Part shown: piece after piece, positions 55,199 through 64,000 of the stretch | Layout of the letters: each line of letters opens with the position of its first letter | Numbering within the stretch: the stretch's first letter is position 1 | Position numbers and translations under genes: made by a program | Assembly: GCA_964017185.1 (NCBI GenBank) | Contig: OZ024874.1 | Span: forward strand, 17,231,957-17,295,956 | DNA from: Rugalucina vietnamica | Lineage: Eukaryota > Mollusca > Bivalvia > Lucinida > Lucinidae | DNA length: 64,000 nucleotides | Reading direction: 5' to 3' | Notes under the pieces: generated by a model | The model's input: only the letters and a program-made list of their open reading frames with translations | Databases searched by the model: none | What the model was told of the DNA's origin: nothing

Positions 55199-55319
55199 AT
55201 GTTTTAAGATTTATGTCTTTTGTCATTGGTGTCTGAGATGGGATTATAAATTTAATTGGTCCTTCTATTCTTACTTTTCATGTAAAAAGTCTCAAAATAT
55301 CTTTCAATTATGTTGGATG

Positions 55320-55495
55320 GCTGAGTTATTGCTTTACATCCCAGTCAACAATGTTTTAGTCCTTTTGGGATGGAGCCAGTGCTTCTTAATTGGGTAAAAC
55401 AAGTATTATTTGTGCTTCTTAATTGGGTAGAACAAGTAAATGTGCCTTGCTCAAGGCGACAAGGGCACAATATGGCGGAGTTATCATCAAGAGTT
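55320..55495 (-). mobile_element. SINE family E with internal duplication
   Basis: Tail TTTACATCCCAGTCAACAATG, body CCTTGCTCAAGGCGACA. A 32-bp inner segment GTGCTTCTTAATTGGGTA is repeated in tandem (about 55378-55440). Head lost. Confidence 0.6.
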
Positions 55496-55639
55496 TTATT
55501 GTGTATGTCCAAGGGAGTTTCCTCTTCCTCCTATAAGCTATGGTATTCTATTTGTGGCATTCCCAGGACCTTCCATTTCTTAATGCTCAAATTGGGCTAG
55601 GGTACATCAAATATTGAAAGATCATTTTTTGGTTTATTG

Positions 55640-55718
55640 AGTAGAGCAATTGTACTACTCTGTATGTAGAGAAAACAAAGCACTAATTCCTTGCCATTGA
55701 TTATAGATTTTCTGATTG
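55640..55718 (-). mobile_element. Possible family A fragment
   Basis: AGAGCAATTGTACTACTCTGT followed by GTAGAGAAAACAAAGCACTA matches the minus-strand middle of family A; ends absent. Confidence 0.4.
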
Positions 55719-55810
55719 TGTTTTTTCCTTGTTTCCAATGCAGTTTTGATTATGCCAGTTCCTTGTCATTGCTTACTTTTACCATGACATTGCTTGTTGA
55801 GCACCATTAT

Positions 55811-56222
55811 GGAGGCCTTCATTGCCAAGGGGTTAAGGCTATTGATTTCATTACTACTCTGACATAATCATTTGAGCCGCCTCATGGGAAAAGCAACAAT
55901 TTGCATATGCGAAAACAAAGGCGCAGATCAGCTTCGCGGTAACCGCGTTTTTGCTACTCGGATAGTACAATTACTCTTCCTCTTAAATCCGAAATTTCAA
56001 GCATCTAGCTATCTTCTGTGCCTCTACAGCCCGGTTTGTGTCGGACCTGTTCGGAAACCACATTGTTGGTTTTCCCACGAGGCGGCTCATTTGTTCATCT
56101 CACTGCTGTGTCTAGTGTGGGTTCGAGTCCCACACAAGGCACATGTGAATCAAGCCAAAGTTCTGCTTGCAGGTGTACCAGGTGTTTTTTTCTCAGGGTA
56201 TTCTCGCTTTTGCTTCACCTAG
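55811..56222 (+). mobile_element. tRNA-derived SINE, family F, split by family A
   Basis: Left part ATGGAGGCCTTCATTGCCAA with GGGGTTAAGGC near box A; right part with a good box B GGTTCGAGTCC (56120-56130), then GTTCTGCTTGCAGGTGTACC and TTTTTTTCTCAGGG of the family F body. The family A copy (55874-56088) separates the A-box half from the B-box half. Confidence 0.75.
55874..56088 (+). mobile_element. Family A MITE inside a SINE, half palindrome
   Basis: 215 bp with duplication ATTT (55870-55873 and 56089-56092). The palindrome stops after its first arm: CTTCGCGGTAACCGCG is followed directly by TTTTTGCTACTCGG. The ends GAGCCGCCTCATGGG / CCCACGAGGCGGCTC remain paired. Confidence 0.95.
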
Positions 56223-56227
56223 TCATC

Positions 56228-56396
56228 ATTTTTGGGTCAAGTCCAGACTCAGTCAACAGTTCATGGGTGTTTACCAGTACTATAGGCAGTAACTGTGTCT
56301 TGGTAAAGGATATAATCCGGTGACTGAGTAAGATTCAAACCCAAGACCCTCGAGTTGGAGCCAGACCATCTACCACTGGACTATCAAGCCCCTTCA
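56228..56396 (-). mobile_element. tRNA-headed SINE, family E-like
   Basis: Minus strand begins GGGCTTGATAGTCCAGTGGTAGA with box B GGTTTGAATCT, then a family E-like body (TTTACCAAGACACAGTTAC). Ends 4 bases before the next family A copy. Confidence 0.65.
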
Positions 56397-56400
56397 CTTT

Positions 56401-56632
56401 GAGTCTCGTCGCGAGAAAACCGGATTTTTGCATAGGCGGAAACAAAAGTGCAGATCAGCTGTGCAGTGCTGATTAGGGCCTTTGTTTTCACTACACAGAT
56501 AGTATAATTCCTCTTCTCTTCAATTCCGAAATGACAAGCTTCTAGCCATCTTCTTTAGCTGCACAAGTCGGTTTACATGTATGTCGGACCTGGTCGAAAA
56601 CCACAAAGACCAGTTTTCTCATGTCGCGGCTC
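56401..56632 (+). mobile_element. Family A palindromic MITE, worn
   Basis: 232 bp, flanks CTTT and TTTT (3 of 4). Palindrome partly reduced (GATCAGCTGTGCAGTGCTGATTAG). CCGG subtype on the left. Confidence 0.88.
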
Positions 56633-56760
56633 TTTTGGTTTTGAGGTAATGATTTTTTGTAATAGTAGCTAGTCATTGCATTCATTTTTTTGGTAAATAA
56701 TTGAATGTTTAAAATAATTTTAGTTAAGCAAAGTTTTGACCTTTTAATGCAACATCAAAT

Positions 56761-56965
56761 GAGCCGCCTCGTGGGAAAACCAACAATGTGGTTTCCGAAC
56801 AGGTCCGACACAGACCGACCTGTACAAGCACAGAAAAGAGCTAAAAGCTTGAAATTTCGCATTTAAGTAGAAGAGGAATTGTACTATCCGTGTTGCGAAA
56901 ACAAAGGCACTGATCAGCCTTTGTTTTCGCCTATACAGATTGTTGGTTTTCCCATGAGGCGGCTC
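56761..56965 (-). mobile_element. Family A copy with palindrome excised
   Basis: 205 bp with duplication AAAT (56757-56760 and 56966-56969). The centre is just GGCACTGATCAGCCTTTG. The ends GAGCCGCCTCGTGGG and CCCATGAGGCGGCTC remain paired. Confidence 0.95.
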
Positions 56966-58554
56966 AAATAATTTGGATATTGAAGAACTAAAGTTATAGC
57001 TGCCTTTTAACTCTACTATCACTGGTGTAAAAATTTTAGGTCCTTAACGATTTTATGTCTTAATACTAGATTAAGGCAAAATCATCTATTATTTTAGATA
57101 GTTTTAAAACAAAGAATTTTTCAACAATGATCAATAAATTCCTTTCGTTTTTCAAAGCAACCTGTGATGTGAAATCCCCTGTATTGAAGGAGAATTAATG
57201 TTTTAATCCAAGTGGAAAGTTTAGGTAACATTTATAACCAAAACTTCGACAGGCTACCCAGGGTTACTGTGTTGGTTCTACATGGGGATGAGATAAAATG
57301 CGAATCAACGAATGTATGACTAACAGTGGAAAAAACAACATGGAAACTTGTGTCACTTGTTGTTTTAGTTTACCAATTACCTTCTTTGGAGGCTTTCTAT
57401 GCCTCTAACTAATACATGGTATCTTTCAACTTCTCTGATGCATTTTTGTTATTGTCAAAGCAATCAAAATTTCGACTGCTAGCTATATATATATATGCCA
57501 AGGGAGACAACTGCTACACAAACCTCCAATTGAGACGTATGATATTATTTTTCTTGACTTCTCCTGAAAAAAAAATTAGGTTTTTACTTTTTATCTGATG
57601 ACCTCTGGAAACTTGTATTAGACAAAATTAACTTTGGTATTTCAAAGGTCAGTTCAAGAAAAAACAAAATTCAATATTTCAATTACATGTACATTGCATA
57701 GACACACATAAGTAACCTCAATTAAGGATGTTAATGTCAAAATATTGACAAACGTAGTCAAATATACCAGTGATGATAAAGAAAAGGATGTTCGCTGCTA
57801 ACATTTGACATTTCAGAACTTCCGGTTTTTCTTTTGTTGAATATCTTGTAAACGGTTGCAGATATTTTCCTAATATTTCATATTTGGATATATATTGATG
57901 CATTGAATGAGCCATGAAAATTGTCAATCTAAGGAACTTCATTTTTTTCACCCCAGTTTCTGCAACTTTTCAGAAGATTTTAGTTGTCACTAAAATGAGG
58001 GGGGGGGAGGGGGTAGGGTAGATTAAACTTGAATATTACACATCTTAAGACTAATTGCACTAGTTCGATGTTTATTTTAGCAGCAGTATATGTGTACATG
58101 GTCTTCTAAGTCAGTCTTTCTGTCTTTTGTGTGCTAGTTTTAAAATTTTGGGTGGTTTTATGAAATGGGCTTTATGAAACAAAACAGCCAAAAAACGGCT
58201 TAAAATTGCGATTTTCAAGTTGTTGGTTCTCTCTTATCATGCTTATATGCACACTACCCTATATATTTCTTTCTTTTATTCGAACAATATAAGTTCTATG
58301 TTGTGTGAAAATACAAGAAAAAGTTTGAATCTACAAATATGGGTTTGGCGCATTTCAAAATATTTATTTTTTTCCGACTTTTCAAGTATGGGGGTAGGGT
58401 TGGAAAATGACTCGTAAAATTTAGTCATCCACATCAAGTTGCAAATTTTTCTATGATTTTTTAAAGCATTCTAGGTGTAGTTTTTTTCAAGACAGGTATG
58501 TTTCAAAGAATTAAAAATTAAATCAATTTTACTAAAGGAGTAGGGCATTTAACA
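56966..58554. other. AT-rich stretch, no gene seen
   Basis: Holds a G-rich run at 57999-58018 (runs of 9, 5 and 3 G). Several small ORFs without recognised content. Confidence 0.45.
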
Positions 58555-58600
58555 CCTGATTTTGGCCTCAGATTTTGTCAAAAAATAAATTTTGGAATTT
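58555..58600 (+). repeat. Segment repeated inverted at 63165-63213
   Basis: CCTGATTTTGGCCTCAGATT...AATTTTGGAATTT reads as the imperfect reverse complement of 63165-63213. Both lie near a GTTGCCATGGCAAC-like word (58681 and 63071). Probably two ends or copies of an uncharacterised repeat. Confidence 0.5.
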
Positions 58601-58928
58601 AGGTGAGAAAACTATTCCTTAAAACAGCCATATGCCTCCTCTATTAAAAATAAGGACAAGTACTCCATTTATCCTACAAGCATTGCCATGGCAACGCCCA
58701 GAAGAACCATAGACAGAGCACATTCTGCACTTTTTGGTCTATTTTCGACCATTTCTGAACACATTTTTTAATTTTTAAGTGCCAGCCCACACTCCGAACA
58801 AAATGATACTTAGCATGCAATATCCCTGGGTGATACTTCATAATTATTTCACAATAAGAAATTGTTCGTCGCGTGGGCTGGTAGTTGAAAATGATGTTGA
58901 ATGGTGAAAAATTGATCCAAAATTGCAA

Positions 58929-60218
58929 ACCAGAGGACCATTGGTCCTGAGAACGCTCACCTGAAGCCTGATCTTGGAGTATTAAGTCATAATGAAATGA
59001 CCTTGACCTTGAATACTCACACACCTTTATTGACTTCATAAGTTGTCTGCATCTGCAAAGTTTCAGGTCTCAGGCTGCAATAGTTTCCAAACCCAGTGAT
59101 TTCTGAGAAAACCATAATTTTAATTTTGATATTTAAATGACCTTGGGCCAAGGTCAAGACATGACCTTGGCCTTCAGTAATTACTTACCTTCAATGACTC
59201 CATTAGTTGTCTGCATCTAGCAACTTTCAGGTCTCAGGCTGCAACAGTTTGTTTTCGCCTTTTCCCATGTAAAAGCCTATGTTTCCAAAATTGACCTTGC
59301 CGTAAAATAGGTCAAGGTCATCATAGGGTCATCATTTCAACAAACTATGATGGGCTGGAGTCCCAAATGCTACATACCAAGTTTCATGAAAATTGGCCTG
59401 CCGGTTCTGGAGAAGAAGATTTTTGAGTGGTTTTTACCATATATGGGCGTGGCGGCCATCTTGGTCATGTGACCTGGATTTCGCTAAAAAAACTTTCGTC
59501 TCCCCTACCCATGGATGTTCCACATTAAATTTCGCTTTGATTGGCCAAGCAGTTTCAGAGAAGGAGATCTTTGAAAAGTGTGTATGGACAACAGACTGGC
59601 CATGGTCAAGAGATGACCTTGACCTATATTAATCACATACCTTCATCTACTCCATTAGTTGTTTGCATCTACCACTTTTCAGGCCTCGGTCTGTGTTTTC
59701 AAAAAATCCATAGTTTTCACTTCTTCCTATGTAAAAGCCTATGTTTCCAATTTGACCTTGCCGTAAAATAGGTCAAGGTCAACCAAGGGTCATCATTTTA
59801 TCAAACTATGATAGGCTGAGGTCTCCGATGCTACATACCAAGTTTCGTGGAAATCGGCCTGCCGGTTCTGGAGAAGAAGATTTTTGAGTTGTTTTTACCA
59901 TATATGGGCGTGGCGGCCATCTTGGTCATGTGACCTGGATTTTGCGATCAAACTTTTGTCTCCCCTACCCATGGATGCTCAACATAAAATTTCACTTTGA
60001 TTGGCCGTGCAGTTTCAGAGAAGAAGATCTTTGAAAAGTGTGTATGGACAACAGACTGGCCAAGGTCAAGAGATGACCTTGACCTATATTAATCATATAC
60101 CTTCATCTGCTCCATTAGTTGTTTGCATCTACCACTTTTCAGGCCTCAGGCTGCAATAGTTTTCAAAAAATCCATAGTTTTCACTTTTTCCTATGTAAAA
60201 GCCTATGTTTCCAAAGAA
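58929..60218 (+). mobile_element. Family B block, two core units plus part of a third
   Basis: Begins CAGAGGACCATTGGTCCTGA then GAACGCTCACCTGA. TATATGGG marks two cores at 59440 and 59901 (461 bp apart). A third core starts and is cut off at about 60218 after GCCTATGTTTCCAAAG, so the right end is missing. Confidence 0.8.
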
Positions 60219-60640
60219 TCTATGACATTCTTGGGGGTTTTATGCCTCGTTTTCAAAATACCATAACAATGTCTCAAAGGCTCTGGTGGTGGTATTTCAT
60301 GATTAGGGCAAAAGCCCAATGTATTCTGAACCTATAACTATTAAAAGTTTTGACTATTTCCTCCAAATAGTGTTAAAAAGGCGATTTTAGCGGGGGTGGG
60401 GGTCAAAATTTCATATGTGAGAAAAATTTAATTTTTCGCTTTTCCTTGCTTGTAGTCCTTTAATTCCACTATTGTATCATATTTTGTGCATGAAACACTG
60501 TGTAAAGTGTGATAAACATGCATAATGCCATTGAAATAAAATTGAAATATTACGACGTCAACATTTTGGGTACAAACCTTTAGCAGTTACCTGTATAATA
60601 TTATTGTCTAACTACTACCAAACATTATACAAGATACTGT

Positions 60641-60820
60641 TACCTCATGAGAAAACCTGCTATCTGTTATATGCAAGACCATATACCCAGATCAGCGATG
60701 ACCAGCCAGCTACTTAGAATTGTGTCATTAATGAACAAAACTTCAATCCATCTTCTATGTCTTGCACAGCTTGATTAGAGTTCAATCTTAACCAAAAACA
60801 TTTTCTCAAAACACGGCCCA
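60641..60820 (+). mobile_element. Family A copy, strongly decayed
   Basis: TACCTCATGAGAAAACCTGC, then CCCAGATCAGCGATG, CATCTTCTATGTCTTGCACAG, CATTTTCTCAAAACACGGCC in family A order; palindrome gone. Confidence 0.6.
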
Positions 60821-60907
60821 TTGTGACAAAATTGGTCACACTGAGCAACCTTGCATGAATATTTATTTACCTGTATAAACCTGTTACAACACGGCCTTCA
60901 ATGTATT

Positions 60908-61050
60908 TATTTTTCTGATTCGCTTTAATGTCCCTTTCAAGATTATTTCAGCTCGTATGAGATTGACCAATCAGTAAATGGACGAAAACATGAGAACCCA
61001 GAGAAAAAAACACCAGGCACACCCGCAAACAGAACTTGGCTTGTCTTACA
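60908..61050 (-). mobile_element. SINE family F, body and tail only
   Basis: CTTTAATGTCCCTTTCAAGA, AGCTCGTATGAGATTGACCA and CAGGCACACCCGCAAACAGA match the family F body at 52906 and 53699. The tRNA head is missing or unrecognisable. Confidence 0.7.
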
Positions 61051-61124
61051 TGTGTCTCGTTTCAGTATAATGGTTGTGTCGAAGTGATTATAATCGTAAA
61101 AGTTATTTTTGATTCGATTAGATT

Positions 61125-61292
61125 ATGGCCGAGCATCCTTTAATAGGAACAGTTTTTCAATCATTTTGGGATTGAGCAACGTATTACTTCTTGTACCAAG
61201 TACTCAAGAGGGGGGGGGGGGGGGGGGGGTATAGTGTGTCTCAGGCACAGCACGGCTCAACGATTGGATCAAACCCAGGGCCTCTATTTAGA
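61125..61292 (-). mobile_element. SINE family E with poly-G run
   Basis: ATTATGGCCGAGCATCC, CAGTTTTTCAATCATTTTGG and GGATCAAACCCAGGGCCTC place it in family E. It contains a run of 20 G at 61210-61229. Confidence 0.55.
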
Positions 61293-62204
61293 TTCACTTT
61301 CATTAAAGAACTGAAAGATTCTTGTTTTGATGCCTAACGTGATATAATAAGCAAATGTAGTTTTTTGAGAATGAATAGAAAATTGTGTAAACACCCTTAA
61401 AATTGGTGATTTGAAACTTAACGTCGCTGTATTGTACAATGACAAAGACATTTCCCATGGTACTGGCTAATACCTAGACAGTGGTGGCATCGTACCGACC
61501 TGTCTGAAAAGTTGTTGATATGGAAGTTAATACATTTTTAAAAAAAAAATAGGAAAACAGTCCAACAATGTTACTGTTTGTGGTGCAAGAGGTTATTGGC
61601 CGTGTAAACAAGTGGACAATATTAGTACAGAATGATTACAAAAGTTTGTTCCACAGAATGTACAGTACCCTCATTTTCTGGGGAATGGAACATAAAACGT
61701 GGTTATAAATCAAATAGATTTGGGTTAATTTTGGAAACAAATGTATATATCCATTTTTGTACCTTATATATGGCATACAACTTAACTGCTGTTTTGTTTT
61801 CTTTTTAATTTTAAGTTAAAACACTTTCACATACTTGGGCTCTAGTACTGAGCTAACATTTTGGGCTGTAGGGTACTGTTCCCCCCCGAGTCCCAGAACG
61901 CCATTCACATATATTATGTATAATATGACAATACATTCATATGCAAAGGGATTTCTTGGGACTCGGGGGGGAACAATGTTAAATAAATACTTTTCTATTT
62001 TTCTATATATTTAATACAAAATATGTCCATTTTAACCCAAAAATAAAGCAGTACTTCTTTAGAAACAAGAACCTCAATCCAATATCATAAACTATGGACT
62101 ACCAGCAAAAATGCATACAAAAACAGAAACATTTGACCAACATTTATTTTTATCAAAATCTGAGGCAGCTATACATTATGGCTCCCATTACAACCGTCAG
62201 AGGT
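61293..62204. other. No gene seen
   Basis: AT-rich, apart from the small TIR element at 61878-61974 (listed). Confidence 0.45.
61878..61974. mobile_element. 97-bp element with perfect 18-bp TIRs
   Basis: GTTCCCCCCCGAGTCCCA at the left and its exact reverse complement at the right, around an AT-rich core with a small ATATTATGTATAATAT palindrome. No target duplication found. Much too small for coding. Confidence 0.7.
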
Positions 62205-63047
62205 CCTTTGACCTTGCCGTAAAATAGGTCAAGGTCATCCAAGGGTCATCATTTTATCAAACTATGATGGGCTGAGGTCCTCGATGCTACATACCAAGTT
62301 TCGTGGAAATCGGCCCACCGGTTCTGGAGAAGAAGATTTTTGAGTGGTTTTTACCATATATGGGCGTGGCGGCCATCTTGGTCACGTGACCTGGATTTTG
62401 CGATCAAACTTTCGTCTCAACTACCCATGGATGCTCCACATAAAAGTTCACTTTGATTGGCCAAGCAGTTTCAGAGAAGAAGATCTTTGAAAAGTGTGTA
62501 TGGACAACAGACTGGCCAAGGTCAAGAGATGACCTTGACCTATATTAATCACATACCTTCATCTACTCCATAAGTTGTTTGCATCTGCCACTTTTCAGGC
62601 CTCAGGCTGCAATAGTTTTCAAAAAATCCATAGTTTTCACTTTTTCCCATGTAAAAGCCTATGTTTCCAAATTTGACCTTGCTGTAAAATAGGTGAAGGT
62701 CATGCAAGGGTCATCATTTTATCAAACTACGATGGGCTGAAGTCCCCAATGCTACATACCAAGTTTCGTGGAAATCGGCCCAACGGTTCTCGAGAAGAAG
62801 ATTTTTGAAGGGTTTTTACCATATATGGGCGTGGCGGCCATCTTGGTCATGTGACCTGGACCATTTATATAAACTTCGCGATCAAACTTGAAATGCCACT
62901 ACCCAAGGAGGCTCCACATAAAATTTCAACTAGATCGGCCAAGCGGTTTCAGAGAAGAAGATCTTTGAAATTGTGGACGACGGACGCCGGATCATGGCCA
63001 TCCTATAAGCTCACCTTGTGAGCCTTCGTCTCAGGTGAGCTCAAAAT
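62205..63047 (+). mobile_element. Family B block, two core units
   Basis: TATATGGG recurs at 62357 and 62822 (465 bp apart). It closes with the right end TAAGCTCACCTTGTGAGCCT...CTCAGGTGAGCT. The left end is missing; the block starts within a core at CCTTTGACCTTGCCG. Confidence 0.8.
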
Positions 63048-63780
63048 GGTATTTCTATGCTTTTCGAAGCGTTGCCATGGCAACATGTGTAATTTGAACG
63101 TGATAGTTGTGCTAGAGTTTATAAGCAGGGACCTATACCTGCTATTTGCAATGCGTTTCTGCTCAAAATTCCAAAATTCAGTTTTTTATCAACACATGAG
63201 GCCGAAATCAGGCCTTAAATTCCCTAGACCTTTAAAGCATGGTGTTCAGAGGTCTCATTCACAGGCCTGTAGCTTGAAAAAATGCACACTACCCTATACT
63301 TATTTTGTTTTCAAATGTCAGACTGCCGACTTTCTCCACTTTTCAGAGGTATTTAACTTATCTAGTGCTCTACACTTCTCTGCAAGATTGTTTATTTTAA
63401 TTGCTCATATATCAAGAAACCACAAGCACTTTGTTTATATGCAACTACATGACAGTAAAAGAGTGATGTTAAAAGCAGCAGAACGGCTGTAATACTACCC
63501 GACTTATAAGAAGGTTTAAACTGTAGCCAATTAAACTGCAAAGGCGGTTGAGATAAAATGAAAATCAGTGGTATTTCGAGAACCCCAAAATTGGGGGAGA
63601 TTGGTGGAGAAAGTCGCCTGTCTGATGTCTTGTGTTGTATTTTGGAATCAAAAAAAAAGAGTGATTAGAAAAAAGTTTGAATACTTTTTCTTTGGCAGCG
63701 AACATCCTTAAATGCCAACTTTACTGTATGAATACAGTGTGCAAAATAACCCTCTTCATGTACCTGTTATGCACCAGTCA
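63048..63780. other. No gene firmly seen
   Basis: A 148-codon plus ORF (63046-63492) spans this region. It starts in the family B end, crosses the inverted repeat segment 63165-63213 and has no recognisable domain, so it was rejected as a gene. Confidence 0.45.
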
Positions 63781-64000
63781 TTTGCAACCACGGCCCCCTC
63801 GGGGCCGGGAATAGCGGGGGCATAGCCGGGCTTAACTGCAGGGTTTTGACTTCAGCATTGTCCCCGCAGTGCCGTGGAATAGCAGGGGTTTTGATTCCTG
63901 TCCCAAAATGGCCATGAAAATTTACATTTACCTGCCGGGATTTGAGCGGGGACTTTCGCAGAGCTTTGACCATAAGAGTATCCCTGCAGTGCTGGGCATA
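63781..64000. repeat. GC-rich repeat at the window end
   Basis: A sharp switch from AT-rich sequence to GC-rich sequence with recurring words such as AATAGCGGGGGCATAGCC, GGAATAGCAGGGG and TTTGAGCGGGGAC, at irregular spacing. A 68-codon minus ORF (63767-63973) is open across it. It has the look of a dispersed repeat starting with TGCACCAGTCATTTGCAACC that continues beyond the window. No function assigned. Confidence 0.5.

Noticed and set aside
63046..63492. 148-codon ORF, plus strand
   Set aside because: Starts in the end of a family B repeat and runs through an inverted repeat segment; no domain and no coding-like composition.

Overview
This window looks like a eukaryotic, AT-rich, intron- and repeat-dominated genome segment, most likely from a bivalve mollusc. 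That guess rests on three things. There is no long ORF and no operon structure. Whatever coding sequence exists is in short GT-AG bounded pieces. The density of short TIR elements, tRNA-derived SINEs and the 'CTCAGGTGAGCT' repeat family resembles what I know of bivalve genomes. Species cannot be decided from the sequence alone. No bacterial gene, rRNA, intact tRNA gene or CRISPR array is visible.

The dominant feature is one non-autonomous DNA transposon family, called family A here: about 26 complete or nearly complete copies plus several worn fragments, on both strands. It is normally 228-240 bp, with ends GAGCC...GGCTC, subterminal inverted repeats and a central palindrome of about 65 bp. 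Twenty copies carry a perfect 4-bp target duplication, and 16 of these fit AWWT (ATAT, AAAT, ATTT, AATT). One copy (28012-28246) sits inside a decayed non-LTR retrotransposon. Removing the copy plus one 4-bp duplication rejoins the LINE reading frame exactly, which fixes the element boundaries independently. Others are nested in a tRNA-SINE (55874), in the end of another MITE (39328), or host another MITE (31287).

Other repeat families are: C (about 280 bp, central palindrome, nine copies), G (about 200-240 bp foldback, three copies), H (TTAA-flanked hairpin MITE, two copies), a GACGTC-rich MITE (two copies), a 522-bp CpG-rich TTAA element (7682-8203), a 1.1-kb TIR element (36073-37209), a roughly 460-bp unit repeat found as two-unit arrays (54.0-55.2, 58.9-60.2 and 62.2-63.0 kb) with single relatives elsewhere, at least three tRNA-headed SINE families (two copies with clear 12- and 14-bp target duplications), and a 0.5-kb GAT-type array at 41.4-41.9 kb.

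Host coding sequence is sparse. Four candidate exons or ORFs are listed: 3550-3693 (+), with a weak fucolectin-like Cys/Gly-Arg pattern; 9458-9627 (-) and 29150-29272 (-), which have good donor sites and coding-like composition; and 20420-20791 (-), a 123-codon ORF with a possible promoter upstream. The three minus-strand pieces could belong to one or more genes read right to left, with most of the window as intron, but this is inference. The rest is AT-rich sequence in which I see no supported function.
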